The notes: generated by a model from the sequence alone, not told the origin. A DNA stretch of 64,000 nucleotides from Chaunax sp. Z400 (GCA_037577475.1 CM075187.1:3101046-3165045), one strand, 5' to 3'. Counted from the stretch's first letter, positions 1-12,850 are shown. A program made the numbers and translations.

Positions 1-890
1 TAATGGATTCTGCTTTTCAAAATGTCCAGACAAGGCATTTCCGTTCAGCCTATCTGAGAAATCAAATTATCATATTATCTCTTTGAATGGGTCTTCTGAA
101 GCCATATTTCACAATATCTGATGGAAATAGTTTTGACATTCATTACATGACTCCTGCTTTATTGTGGCTTGCTAGTACATGCTATGACAAAGGGTGATAA
201 TGATTTTTCAAGCCAGCAGTGAAGAGAATGGACATGAAGAAAAAAAAAAAAGGAGCGGACATGACAAATCAACTCACAGTGTCTTAATGTAAATACAAAT
301 GTAATTATGGGAGTGTAAATTGGTTTGACTCTCTGAGGAGAGGCCGTCGGCCTTCACCCCTCTCTTCACTATAAATTCACATTTAAAAAATCTTAATGAT
401 AGACAAACCTAATGTTTGTGTTTAAAGATGCACAGTAGAGCAGATTCACAGAAATACTGACCACTGAGAGAAACTGGCCTTCAAATTAAATTCAAATTTT
501 TATTTCTGAAGCTTTTTTTGAGGTACACAATGTGCTTGAAAAAGACACAATTTGCAAAATATATTTAATTATGTGTGTCTTTGCTCGGCAAACAAGGAAT
601 GACTGGTGAGATGCTGAACATATATTTGGCCCCTCTGTGAAAAATGTGGCCCCTTGATGGACCCTGATCCAGAAAAATCTTAGATCTGCCACTGCATCTA
701 GAAGTGATTTTCAACTCTGATTTTAATTTCAAGGCTCATGTCTGAATGTCACAAAAACAGCATTTTATCCCCAAAGTGAGGCCATTTCTGTCTCTGAGCA
801 GCACACAGACTACCAGCTGATAACACCGGCTACTGGCTAGCAGATACACGCTAGCAGACTCTACTGTTGTGTAGCTCTCCTGGTCCACCA
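1..890. other. A+T-rich intergenic DNA, nothing recognised
   Basis: No convincing coding frame, RNA gene or repeat family is recognised. A short A-run lies near 240-252. The only open frames are short and have no protein-like composition. Confidence 0.5.
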
Positions 891-1065
891 AAGAATAAAC
901 AAATCAGTTGCAGAAATAATTCAAAATTCTGCTGCAGAAGGAGAGCAGACATTAGGACGACTTACAGCCTCTACACTGGTTACCTGTTTGTTCTCTTCTT
1001 TTATTTCTTTAGAAGGCGCTACATGACCTTGGACCAGACACCGTCTCAGAAATGTTTCTGGTTTA
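891..1065 (+). mobile_element. LINE reverse-transcriptase relic (C-terminal region)
   Basis: Read across frames on the plus strand, this resembles the end of a fish non-LTR retrotransposon ORF2. An 'IQNSAA' motif is followed by a corrupted 'LHWLPV'-like stretch and then 'ALHDLGPD' (nucleotides near 1015-1040). These normally stand in this order just after the reverse-transcriptase palm. Frameshifts and stops make it a dead fragment of about 60 codons. No 3' tail or target duplication is visible. The clade was not assigned. Confidence 0.6.
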
Positions 1066-1504
1066 TGAGCCACTAAGGCTGTCTTTACACTACATGGTTC
1101 AAGTGACCCCGATTCTGAGTTTTTCTTCCCCTGTGGCACAGATTGGATATAAATCATGAACGTGTTAAGCAGGAGAGAAGCTCATGGAATCTGATATTCT
1201 CAGATCGGAATCAGGCCTCATTCATACTTGGAAATAAATTGGATATGAATCGGATATGTGCATTTGTGTCTGTCATCTAAGCGGACAAATGAGATATTCC
1301 CTGTCAATGTGAGTCATCAGACACCAAAACCACACAAGGAATTACAAGCAAGGAGGAGAGAGTCATCACAAAATACTACTACTGAATAAAAGTGCAGCAT
1401 TTAATATGTGCACATGTGTAAAATGTAAACAAACATCTGCTAATCTACCAAAGTCTCAAATTAATGTCAACTACATTAATGCTGCATTCACACTGGTGTG
1501 ATTA
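1066..1504. other. Unique intergenic DNA
   Basis: No gene or repeat was recognised between the LINE relic and the minisatellite. It contains several imperfect GGATATGAATC-like strings (1205-1255) but no clear array. Confidence 0.45.
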
Positions 1505-2537
1505 CAATGGAAAGTCACTGGAAAGTCACTGGAAAGTCACTGGAAAGTCACTGGAAAGTGGAAAGTCACTGGAAAGTCACTGGAAAGTCAATGGAAAGTC
1601 ACTGGAAAGTCACTGGAAAGTCACTGGAAAGTGGAAAGTCACTGGAAAGTGGAAAGTCACTGGAAAGTCACTGGAAAGTCAATGGAAAGTCACTGGAAAG
1701 TCACTGGAAAGTCACTGGAAAGTCAATGGAAAGTCACTGGAAAGTCAATGGAAAATCACTGGAAAGTCACTGGAAAGTCAATGGAAAGTCACTGGAAAGT
1801 CAATGGAAAGTCACTGGAAAGTCGATGGAAAGTCACTGGAAAGTCACTGGAAAGTCACTGGAAAGTCACTGGAAAGTCACTGGAAAGTCACTGGAAAGTC
1901 AGTGGAAAGTCAGTGGAAAGTCAATGGAAAGTCACTGGAAAGTCACTGGAAAGTCACTGGAAAGTCAATGGAAAGTCAATGGAAAGTCACTGGAAAGTCA
2001 CTGGAAAGTCAATGGAAAGTCACTGGAAAGTCACTGGAAAGTCAATGGAAAGTCACTGGAAAGTCAATGGAAAGTCAATGGAAAGTCACTGGAAAGTCAA
2101 TGGAAAGTCACTGGAAAGTCACTGGAAAGTCACTTGAAAGTCAGTGGAAAGTCACTGGAAAGTCAATGGAAAGTCAATGGAAAGTCACTGGAAAGTCACT
2201 GGAAAGTCAATGGAAAGTCAATGGAAAGTCACTGGAAAGTCAATGGAAAGTCAATGGAAAGTCACTGGAAAGTCAATGGAAAGTCACTGGAAAGTCACTG
2301 GAAAGTCACTGGAAAGTCACTTGAAAGTCAGTGGAAAGTCACTGGAAAGTCACTGGAAAGTCACTGGAAAGTCACTGGAAAGTCAATGGAAAGTCACTGA
2401 AAAGTCACTGGAAAGTCACTGGAAAGTCACTAGAAAGTCAATGGAAAGTCAATGGAAAGTCACTGGAAAGTCACTGGAAAGTCAATGGAAAGTCACTGGA
2501 AAGTCAATGGAGAGTCACTGGAAAGTCAATGGAAAGC
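1505..2537 (+). repeat. Minisatellite, 11-bp unit TGGAAAGTCAC
   Basis: This is roughly 93 head-to-tail copies of an 11-bp unit, TGGAAAGTCAC. The last base is C or A in most copies, giving CACTGG or CAATGG at the junction. Rare variants are CAGTGG, CGATGG and CACTTGA. Three early junctions (near 1557, 1631 and 1648) have lost 4 bp, giving 7-bp spacing. Because 11 is not a multiple of 3 and the unit has no plus-strand stop, all three plus frames stay open and read the same 11-residue cycle (W-K-V-x-G-K-S-x-E-S-x). No promoter, splice site or flanking exon supports coding use. A few multi-unit variant patterns recur, which suggests turnover by unequal exchange. Confidence 0.95.
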
Positions 2538-3385
2538 TGCGACTAGACATGGATTTCACATCATTTGCACGAGTTGAAAATTTTTGACTTGGCCGAGAAA
2601 TTTGCGAGATGCTGTGACATGACAGCCAATCAGTGTTGAGATTCTCCAGACGTCACATGTCTAGAGATCAGTAGGACGTTAATGTGGGAGTGGAACGCGA
2701 GCTAATCGTCGCTGCATGTACTGTATTTGGACACCCAGAGATGTCTGGACTCCTGATAATATTGTGAACTCAGACACGGCGACGTTTGGTTTTCCAACGA
2801 GTAAACTCAAAAGATCCCGCTGTGACATTCAGTGGGTAAATTAAACGTAGCGTTGTAGCAGCAAAGAAAAAAATACCACTTTTATTTATTAATTTTTCCC
2901 AGAAGTTCCAACATGAGCTTTATTTATTTAAAACAAGGGTTTAGAGAAAAAAGCTGAGTCAACATGTCTGTGGTAAAATAGGGGTTCCAGTAGGATTTAT
3001 CACAGCTCTGTTCTCCTGGATTGAGTCGGTGACTCCTAATAAACTGAGAGCTCGCTGTACATTAATATGCTTTAACTCTTACAGACACAGAGGCTCGCCG
3101 CTGCACATCTCCTCCATTACAGCCCCATCTGCTGTGCAGCTCGGATTGAAGACACTCTTGGGGGCTTCGCCTGCAGCCTCCGCTTACGGCCAGGCCTGCG
3201 TTTTTATTGGATGATGTCATGCATGTGTCACGGCGTCGGAGAAGTTTGATGTGAGCAGTAACACTGTCAGCTCCTGCGATGATGAAGTCATCCATACACA
3301 CTCGGGTGGGACACTTATTTTTCTTTAACGTAGCACTTGGCTCCACAACATCCTGTAAGTGAACCTGAACCTCCCAAACACACAT

Positions 3386-3388
<3 letters not shown>
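2538..3388. other. Unique intergenic DNA
   Basis: No coding frame or repeat was recognised. The segment 3090-3260 is richer in G+C than its surroundings and could be regulatory, but no specific element can be named. Confidence 0.4.

Positions 3389-3433
<45 letters not shown>
3389..3433 (+). repeat. (CA)n microsatellite
   Basis: An uninterrupted CA tract of about 22 units, preceded by a degenerate ACACATAAACA stretch. Open frames across it (VCVCV peptides on the minus strand) are repeat artefacts. Confidence 0.95.
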
Positions 3434-3435
<2 letters not shown>

Positions 3436-4355
3436 AACTCACACACACTCCCCTGTCAAGCAGCAACACAACACTGGCAGTTATTTGGGGTTTGTTTGTA
3501 ATCTTTTCGGGCGCTTTGTCAGACAGGCGCAGTGATATTAGTGTGAGTGCACAAAAGCCCCCGAGTGGTGTCACGCACAATTAATGTCCCCAGGTAGCAA
3601 CTCCATTAGTCTTATGAACTCAAGTCGCAGTGGGGAATGCTAATGGTGGAGGTGCCGTAGGGCATTAGGAAGGAGTGCAGCCAAAGCTCCCACTTTACCC
3701 TTCGATTTGACCAGTGTGCACCTCCATCTCACTTTAGAGCCGCGCTCCCAACACCCCCCCAACCTCGACACTTTAGCGAGACACGCTGTCAAGCAGCAAG
3801 CAGCCTCTGAAGAGTCCGCTGGCATTGTGTGCCGCTCACTCACACAGCTGTGCACCGTTTCCCTTTGAACCATCATTTACACGTTCCCAGGAATCTTATC
3901 CAAATGTCTCCAGTTACATAACGGCGCCGCGCGTCGTGTCACTCCGCCGGACCATTTGGAAGTCCATATTTTCTATGTGACGACGCCCCTGCGTGGATCA
4001 TCATTGTCAGCTTTCATAAATTTCGACCTCCATCTCTGCAGCCTCGAATCCCACGCGATCACATGACCTCCTCCTCCGCTGCTGATCCCCAACCTGACCT
4101 TGCTGGTGCAGAAGCAGGGAGCGGTTCATTTGATCCAACAGGCCTACAGCGGAGCTAAAAACCCAGCGGTGAGGCCTGCCTGCCTGCCTGCCTGTTCTAG
4201 CATGGATGTGTTCAGGAAGCCTGGTAGCTACCTTTACATCACAGCTCAGTGGCGTCATGTTGCCTTTGAACATGTCAATTCCATGTCGCACAGTCCACGG
4301 AGCGAAAAAAGAGGTAGAGGTGGTGATGAAGAGCGACCTGACAGAAAGCAGAGCC

Positions 4356-4357
<2 letters not shown>
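3434..4357. other. Unique, relatively G+C-rich DNA with a short (CCTG)5
   Basis: No gene recognised. 3600-4080 is rich in CpG compared with most of the window (for example around 3921-3955), but there is no associated reading frame or splice pattern. A small CCTG tetranucleotide run sits at 4175-4194. Confidence 0.4.

Positions 4358-4420
<63 letters not shown>
4358..4420 (+). repeat. (GA)n microsatellite
   Basis: A pure AG/GA tract of about 31 units. It opens artefactual frames on both strands (RERER, SLSLS). Confidence 0.95.
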
Positions 4421-7400
4421 CTGGTAATTTTGGTAGAATGAACCCATCGAGCCTCCTCCATCCAGGCGTGGAACACAAGCCTGCTCTGACAGTGACTGCA
4501 AACGGAGAGGAGTCACTCTGAGCCTATTCACAGCCTTTATTACATTATCAATTACAGATTATAAATGTACTCCACACGGCCTGGTTCTCCGTGCCTTACT
4601 CCATCATGTTGTGCCGTCATCACTCAAACTGAGGCCCACACGGGATGGCCGGCGGAGCTCTGGGGTTCCTGGGCGCCCCCTCGCCGTTGCTATGGAATGC
4701 AGTGGCTGTTTTATTGCTTGTGGCAGTAATTGCTCTTACATGTGACGGTCTTTTGTAGAGATAAACTCCACAGCTGGCTGCCTGTTAGCTCCTGCTTCAA
4801 GCCAAAGCTCCTAAACATGTGACAACGTAAAGCTAAATGTGCATCTTTTGCTTCGTGCAGTGATGATTTGCTGAAGGAGGAACATTTGTGGTTAAATACT
4901 CTTCCTTACATGCTGCAGTCATTTCCTGGAAGCATCAGGAAGCGTCCTCAGCCGCATGAATCCGCATCTTGGATTTTATGGCCTCCCTATGAATGAGCCG
5001 AGCAAGTGTTCCTATTGATTTGCACATTAAATATATAACTAATAAAACAACATCCTGCTTCAAACCAATTGTAAAATCAATAGTAATTGGAACCAAAATA
5101 TTATGAGTTGTTGGTCTGCAGTCTTCTTGTCTCTGTAACTGACAGTGAAATCCTGTATGTTTGCGTGATAAATGTGATAAATATTGATAACGACGTCAAA
5201 TGAACGTATGGGTGTAATTCTGAGGGCCTAAATGTAAATTGAATAAACTCTGGTCTGTGATGGAAAAACAGGAGGTTAACAAACCGAACCAGAGCTGAAC
5301 TTGATGAACTTGTAGAGAAACTCTTATTGATCCACACAAAATGAGAACATCTGAGAGGAACACACAGTCTGGAGAACACATGACACTCTGTTAGCAGCTG
5401 AACATCAGAGTATAGAATCTGATGCCATTGATTCGCCGGTTTTGGATCTGAGTCAGTCGCTTGTATGAATGAGTAGAAGATGTCCAGAGACATGGGAGAA
5501 CTTTTATAAATATATAACTTGTTCACATTCCCTGCTAATAACATCTGGAATCCTAAAACATGCAATAATTCAAAAATAGTGTAAAAACGTTGTGAACACA
5601 TCACTAACATCCCACCACTTTTTAAGGTGATTAGCAAATATTCCATTTAGAGTCGTGTTTCAGGCCATCTTAATTCACTTTTAGCTCTGTTTTTGGTCTC
5701 CACCACCTTCTGAGGGAAATATCCAGCTCTAAATGCTTCACTGTATTTAGCAGCTAGATGCTAAGTGCGTCCTTTAGCGGCTGTGGATTCACAGCACTAT
5801 GAGTGACACGTTTCACCGTCATTCTCTTATTTTGTTCTTATGAGAATATTGATTATATCTGCTTTAAAAGTTGTTTTTTAAAATTTTGGCAAAGTATGCT
5901 CATTAAGTTTTGTGCTAGAAATCGAAATGAATAAATGTCACATCTCTAACGCAAAAATGTCAGCCTATATGGAGCTTAGCTTAGCCAAGCAACGGGCTGA
6001 AACAGATATAGATCAACCACAAATCTTAATTTTCACACACTGAAAAAAAAAAAAAAAGGCTGGTATTAATCTTCTCATTTAATGCACGTATTTCACAAAA
6101 TGTTGAAATATCCCTCATACGTTTAATCATTACTTTGACTGTGTGGGACAAAATCTCACTTTTTTGAAAGCTGAAAGTATGCATAAAACTATGAGCTCAT
6201 TTGTAGCCTGTCAGGACCAATCTAAACGTACAGAGAGCAGCCACCAGGAATGAGCTTTAATTCTGTTAAAATGTCTTTTATAAATTATTTCTCACATCAG
6301 AAACAGCATAAAAAGAAAAAAAGTTTCTTTTCCTGAGAGAATATGTAAGCAGAGGTATACTTGAATAAAAACCACTGAGACACTGGTCCTTTCATACTGG
6401 GGCTCTCCTCTGGTGTGGGATCCCGTGGAGCAGGAAAACAAAGCATGAGGTATGTGTTATTCTCCACAGAGTGCCCCGGGGCCAAGGAGTGAACCTGCTG
6501 CCATCCTGCAGGCTTTGAGTGCTTTATAACAGCGTACACAGAGGACCAGCCTCTCACAGCCCAGTCATTAGCAAGTGGGCAGCAGTGAAGGCAGAACCAG
6601 AGAGGGGCCTTCCTCTGTCCTGCCACCACACCTGCTTCCACATTCACTGAGCCAGGCCGGCCCAGCATGAAGGATGACTTGTAGTGTGCTGAACTCCAGG
6701 GAAAGCGAGCCACCTCTCCTCTGCTGTCGGGTTTGTTTGATCATTCAACGGTTTCTGTCAACAGTCTTGCAGCTCAGAGAACAAAAACAGCTGAATGCTG
6801 TGGCTCTGTCACCATTAGGCCCAGCAATAAAGAAAGCAAAGGTTTTCACACAGCAATGCAATTACAGTTTATTTCACAACATAGGTTTATAGCTTATATA
6901 ACTGTGTGACTCTGATAGGGCTATCCCAGTGCATCTCGTGCATTCTGGTATACTGTACATGTTGATATGATGCACAAATGCACTTTTGATACTAAAGTCT
7001 GCTGTAAAATAACACAAACCTTAATCTCTACAGCAGTGTAAGATATAAACCTCATTCACACGGCGTTTTGTGCGCATTTATTCCGCCCCGATGTTCTGTT
7101 TGAATGCAATGAAGGCTGAATGGTCGGTTTGTTCCACCTCTGTGACGACAGCAGAGGTAGTAAATAAAGCGCAAAATCACACATCTATATTAAGGCTTAA
7201 AGGTATGCATAATTAAGGGCGTGCAAGTTGACAATGATGATAATAAACATGATGATAAATATGATTTTCAACTGTTGAAATTGAAAATGTTGTATTATTT
7301 CTGCTAAAAATTGATTTAATGCATAAAATATGATGTTACCTCATTTGTTGGAATAACAAATGACCAGTTCTGTATTTTAACGCCTTCATCATATGTTTAA

Positions 7401-8289
7401 GTCCAGTTTGTGGCAGATCGAAGGTTATTACTTCAACACTTTTCTACATATTGGGTTTTAAATAAGTCAGAAGACATTAAATATTAAAAAAAGGCTAATT
7501 TTTGCAGTTATTCTTATAATTTTTTACACATACAGCTTGTTGTCTGTTAAACCCCCACAAATAATGACATAAAGAACTGCAATGTATTTTTGTGAATGAC
7601 ATCATGGTGTGCAGTATATGAGGTCTTATTTAGGGTCTGTTCCTCACACACAGACCTTCCTATTTGTATGAAAAATGAATTACTCCTCAGAATGACAGAT
7701 GAGAATATGAGAGGCAACGTTTATGTTTGACCATTTTGGATCAAACAACCAACCTGGTATTTACTCAGTGAACTATGTCAGCAGAAGCAGACACATCACA
7801 GACTGGACCAAACTCAATTTTGATGGATGTCAGTTGGGAATGCGAGACTTCAAGTGAAAGCAGACATGTGACATTTGCTTACAGAGACTTGCCAGAAAGT
7901 CACAGTGTTATGTAAATGATTCACCTGTCTGCAGCTTGATGTGCCAGGCCTGGAAAATCTGTCTTTTAGTGTGGAAATATTGTAAATATTGTATTGTAAG
8001 CATAACATCTGTCAAAACATTCAGTAAGGGAGCGTATGAAAATTATCAAGGTGGAGTTTTGTAGACATAAATTGCAACACCAACTCCATAATATCTCAAA
8101 AAAGGAAGCAGAATGAGTTCAGTTGTTTTCATGACTACGAACATGTTCACTAGATCCACTGATGCACACATGTGAAGTGGAATTTTTAAATCAATCAACA
8201 TAATAAAATAATGAGACTAAAATGCTTCTAAATAAAGTTATTAGTGTTTCTGAGTGCTAAAACATGCAGGATGGCTGCTGGTGGACCTG
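4421..8289. other. Long intergenic stretch, nothing firmly recognised
   Basis: About 3.9 kb without a supported gene. The minus strand holds two longer open frames (5101-5646 and 6297-6713) with no recognisable domain and a composition typical of chance frames. An A-run stands at 6043-6057. 6450-6660 is compositionally distinct unique sequence that could be regulatory. No transposon ends were identified. Confidence 0.4.
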
Positions 8290-8830
8290 ACCACCATATT
8301 TTTGCCCCACACCCAACAACCAAATGATGAACCTCCGCCAAGGCCGACCAATCCTGCACACGTCTGTTTAGTTTATGCCTCACCTGAAGTTTGGTGGAAA
8401 TCTGTTCTGTAGTTTCTGCATAATTAGGGAAAATGTTGAAAAATGCATTTCTCAATCTTAAAGAACGTTATGATAGATTCCTGCATCGGCCCCTCTGTTC
8501 AGATTTGCACCAAAAGTAAGTAATTGTCTGACCCAACCCCTACCCCCCCACCAAGATTCATGGAAGTCACTTTTTAGTAGGTTTTTTTTAGCTTTAGCTT
8601 TATTAGGGACAACGTCAAAAATGTTATTAAAGCAAGTGGAAAAAAAATAATTCCTGGATTCTTAATGGATTCTTTCCTGATCCTCCACCAAGTTGAGTGG
8701 AAATCCATCCATTATGTAGTTTTTGCATGATCTTGTTAACAAACCAACCAATCAATCAACAGACAAACTAGTAGGGCACTAGGGGAACACATACCTCCAC
8801 CAAGGCTGGAAACATGTTCCTGGTTCTGTA
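8290..8830. repeat. Dispersed fish repeat, two partial copies
   Basis: This segment carries the hallmarks of a family seen repeatedly in this window: 'GGTGGAAATCTGTTCTGTAG', 'TTTCTGCATAATTA', 'GATTTGCACCAAAA', 'AACAAACCAACCAATC' and a terminal 'CCTCCACCAAGGC'. A second partial copy begins near 8650 with 'ATTCCTGGATTC'. Family name and class are unknown. Related copies lie at 21110-21410, 21870-22035 and 23500-23750. Confidence 0.6.
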
Positions 8831-10338
8831 CCTTAACCAGAGATATTCTAATCAGAACCTCTGGGTATGTACCTCCTGACATAGTCCAAGATGAACGAGG
8901 CTCTATGGAGCTGAAACATCCAAAATTAAATGTTTGTGGCGAAACAAATGTTCTTCTGTCAACTTTCATCATGTTTTGGATTTAGGACTTTTAGTTGAAT
9001 TACAGCCGGTTATGGTGCAACAGAGTTAATAAGGAGTGAACAGGCTGAATGTAGAAAAGGCTGTACCTTGATCTTGTTAAGCCCAGTCTATGGGCCGACC
9101 AGTCCCAAGCTAATTTATCCATTCCTTTAGGATCTCATCTTCTGAAGAACATGAAACTAAAATAACCCTAAAACAAAAAAGATGAGAAAAAGAGGAATGA
9201 ACAAAAAGACTATATTTACAGAGGCAGTCATCTGTGATCAGCTATTTTCTTGATGTATTTAAACTCTATGGGGCTAAGGCACATAAAGGCACATAAAGAC
9301 ACAGTCAGATTGAGAGTCCAGGAGGAAGAGGAGCTTCCATTGGTGCCATTTTAATGGAGGCACCATCCACCTTCCATCCAATCAACAGCCTCCACCTGTA
9401 ACTCAGAAAAAACACAGAACAGGGTGGCAGCATCACCCCCTGGTAGGGAGGGAGAACAGCACAAAAAAATCACAACACTCAGGGTCATGATAATCTTCCT
9501 CATCCCTGCTAATAAGTTTCCTACGGTCCCCAGATAATGTGAAAATAAAGCTTTTCTTGCCTTTAACTTACTGCTTTACATTTGATGAGGTCTTCAGGCC
9601 TTTAAGAAACCATGACAACACTTGTGATTGACCTCCAACCTCTTTTTCAACGGCTTGCTTTTCCTGATAATCCCTATTAGCAGTGGACTGGGACATTAAT
9701 ACAGAGAGATGCCGTCATTCTTCATCATAGAGAAGTACGATCACTTCAGGTTCATCCTCTCTTTGAGGAGCAGTGAAATATGAAAACAGTCGACCAGACA
9801 GCGATCCATCACAAGACCATCAATTTCATGAGGAGTCCCTTCACAAGCAGGCCAGTCAGAGAAATTTACATGGTTAATATTGTGTAATAACCTACAGCAC
9901 AGGCATGGGAAAGCAAATAAAACAAGAATGGACTTCTGACTTTTCTAGCAGTGAAGCTGTATCGGCTTTACTCCATAAACAATGAGCTCTGTTGGCTGTA
10001 ATGGCTCTTAGGTGCCCCACTTGTGTCTCTCTAATTACTTTGGTTTCATCAGGTCCTACAGAAATCTGGTGAAGAGGAAAATCCATACTCGATAACAATG
10101 AAAAATTCATATTGTTGTTTTTTTCCCATCCCTCTCTGTCTCCCTTCCTCTCTCCCCCTGCTCTCACTCACTTCACACCCCTCTCTCTCTTATTCTGTGA
10201 TATATTTAAATGTTAATAACCATTCATTCCTGACACCCTATCTACCGAGCCCCAAGTTTAACAGGAAATCTATTTAATCTGAAGAATCTCATTACACGAT
10301 CATGGCAGCAGCTAAAGCCCTGACTATTGTCGATAGAT
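8831..10338. other. Unique intergenic DNA
   Basis: No gene or named repeat recognised. 9590-9720 and 9880-10080 are unique blocks without low complexity. 10120-10195 is pyrimidine-rich (CT-run). Confidence 0.4.
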
Positions 10339-10381
10339 GGGAGGCAGGAGGGGGGTGGGGGGTGGGGGGGGGAAGGAAGGG
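10339..10381 (+). other. G-run tract with G-quadruplex potential
   Basis: The plus strand has three consecutive long G runs (6, 6 and 9 bases) separated by single T residues, flanked by GGAGG and GGAAGG. Such single-base-loop G runs fit the general G-quadruplex pattern. Its role, if any, is unknown. Confidence 0.55.
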
Positions 10382-10579
10382 CTTGCAAAGAAAGAAGACG
10401 CTGCACTGGAAAAAAAAAATGAATTCAGGAATGGATATTTAATTTAATCATTGTGCATGAAGCAACATAAAGGAGGCATAAAGAGTCATGCGTCTTCCTT
10501 CATTTAAGAAGATAATGATTAAATGTTTTCTATTGTGCCGTACAGCTGAAAGGTTTAATCATTCCCAGAGCCGCCGAGG

Positions 10580-10940
10580 AAGAAAAACATCACACCCGTC
10601 GGTGCGTTTGACACTATTCTAAATATGAACTTCTTTTAAGGCCATTAAAAGATTATCAGTGATTGAACAAAATGCCTGTTCAGAGCATTAGCCACAGACG
10701 GTCCCACAAACCCCTCAGAACACCATCCTCTGAGCTTCTATTATCTCATCCACCCAGCACTATTTAATTTCATTTCCATGAATATGCAATGAATTTAATT
10801 TTGAACACTATTTTCATCTGCTCCTGTAATCACAAAAATGCCAGTGTAATTAGTTTCTAATTACTTGGTGTAATTGTTGTAGTAATCATTTTAATTACCC
10901 AAATGCAGAGACATTAGATGCTAAAAGGAAAATAATCTGC
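10580..10940. promoter_or_regulatory. Candidate conserved non-coding block, TAATTA cluster
   Basis: A unique, repeat-free A+T-rich block containing three TAATTA palindromes within about 50 bp (10847-10852, 10858-10863, 10892-10897), plus extra ATTA/TAAT cores and an ATGCAAAT-like string near 10784. Clusters of this kind are typical of homeodomain-bound enhancers in vertebrate gene deserts. Conservation cannot be seen from one sequence, so this is a candidate only. No coding frame is present. Confidence 0.35.
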
Positions 10941-11299
10941 TTGTACCTCCTACTGCGTCTCTGGTTCTCCAGAGTTTGATATCTAGATCCTGACATGCTT
11001 CGGAGTCAGTGTGAGGATGTTTTATAGCTCATGATAGGGGAGGCATGTACTGTATGGGAGGGAATGTGAGGGAGAGAGCAGGAGAGGCAGACAGACGGCA
11101 GCAGACTTACATTGTAGCATCGCTGCAATCTGCTCAGTGGAAATTTGCATGCACCGAAAAGCCATTAAGTTAAAATATACAGTTATTGTACCTTTCTGGG
11201 ACCGGCGCCATACAAATGCTTATTGCATGTGCTTATAGCTCAGTCTACCAGATGGTAAATCATGAAATTTTATGAAATTATTGCACCAGTGAGGTGTTT

Positions 11300-12716
11300 T
11301 GAAAAGGAGCAGCTGTGAGGGAGATGGGACATTATAAACACTCACAGGTGTTCTGTCTTTCCCCACTGCCAGCCACAACATAAAAAATTAAATTACAAAC
11401 AAACCAGCAAATGTTGTCATCTCCTTCACAGATACACTACTTACAGGAAAAAATAGCTTAAACCAAGCAAAAGAATTTAATTTTTATTTGCATAAGTTTT
11501 TTATTGTGGCTAAGAAATTTGAAAGCCCACTCCTTCTCTGCCAAGATCGGAAATTGCCGAAATGTACATTCCACCAGCATCTCGGTGCCATGGATGAAGA
11601 TCCATTAGGGAAGGCTCTAATGGGCACTTCACCCAAGCACATATGGGCAAGTGCACCTAATAAGAGGGAGCTGGTCAGTGCCAAACACCACAACAAGCTT
11701 GTGTTTCTCATTAAGATTTTATTCCTTCCTTAGTATTTAATTAGCCGCTCTAGCACAGGGACCAGAGAAGATAGCTTCACATCCACTATGTTGCCACCTT
11801 CCAGCTCTCCGAGATGTAAACTGGAAGTCTCCTGCTCCCTCGCTTACAAGGAGTGCATTATATGAGTACTTGTTGCTTGGACTGGAGTCAGGATCTCTGC
11901 AGAGACCCGTGTGCATGGCTTTCCTACAATCAGCACATCACTTACATGCATCTTCGCCTGGTGTTCGGGTTGAATGTGTGGCGCTGTGACAGTGTGTAAG
12001 ACACCATCTGTAGCTTTGATGGCATTTCTTTAAATGATGAAGCATTAAAAGTCAAAAAAAGACCTTTATCACCTCTGGCCAAGGAGGGTTTCACCCAGGA
12101 TCAGCAAAAACCACTGGTGCGGTTCAGGGTTAAGGGTTGGATAGAGGAGTTTTTTTTTTTGTTAACTTTATTTAACATTGTGTTACCTCCCCCAGTTCAT
12201 TCATATGTTTAATATCTTGTGAGTTCTGTCTGTCTCCCTTCTTTCAGTGCTGATTGGCTGAGAGCACTTTAGTTGGGGGCAGACCTGTTCTCGGGTTGGT
12301 TTCTTGTTAGGTTAGTTGGTCTTAGGTTAGGAGAGAAGCCCGAATCTGTCGGCCCATTGGTTGGTATGGTTTAAGGCCTTCTCTCTCCCCCCCCCTCATT
12401 ATCAGAGAAGTAAAACCACTTTTAGATTCTAAAAGTATAAAATTAAAGTTAACTGTAAATATCTGCTTCTGTGCTCCACAAACTCAGTTTCATATTTTCC
12501 GTATCCACACGTGTATTTGTAAGGAACATGTATGTAGTGTGTGTGACGGGGCCGGTAACATATTCTAATGTGATGTTTGTGTATTCTGGTGTCTGGACTC
12601 TGAGCTGTGCTGCAAGGGGAGCTGCATCATCATGCATATTCAAACCCACTGCTGGACATGGCTGCCCTAAATACGCAGAGAGCGTACAGCACTGAGGGGG
12701 GTTTGTTTTCTATACA
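11300..12716. other. Unique intergenic DNA
   Basis: No gene recognised. 11490-11760 has short open frames on both strands and no low complexity, so it might be another conserved non-coding block. A T-run lies at about 12151-12160 and a C-run at 12386-12396. Confidence 0.35.
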
Positions 12717-12850
12717 TCCATCTATCCATCCATCCATCCATCCATCTATCTGTCTATCCATCTATCCTTCTACACATACAGTATACTTCTACACATATGG
12801 AATACTTGTACTCTTATAGTGTACTTCTATACATATGGGATACTTGTACA
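12717..12850. repeat. (CATC)n tract and adjoining imperfect ~30-bp repeats
   Basis: A CATC/CTAT tetranucleotide run (12717-12768) is followed by three imperfect repeats containing 'ACTTCTACACATA' or 'ACTTGTACTCTTAT' (12770-12855). Confidence 0.75.

Noticed and set aside
1505..2537. Regular repeats that might suggest a CRISPR array
   Set aside because: The units are contiguous 11-mers without unique spacers, in a eukaryotic context.
1464..2587. Long overlapping plus-strand frames (up to 300 codons) with W-K-V-x-G-K-S repeats
   Set aside because: They are a by-product of the stop-free 11-bp minisatellite. All three frames give the same peptide and there is no promoter, splice or codon-bias support.
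5101..5646. 181-codon minus-strand frame
   Set aside because: No domain or composition bias typical of proteins. It is rich in S, F and L as expected for a chance frame, and no promoter or splice context is visible.
6297..6713. 138-codon minus-strand frame
   Set aside because: No recognisable motif. It ends in a Phe run encoded by an A-rich tract and is probably chance.
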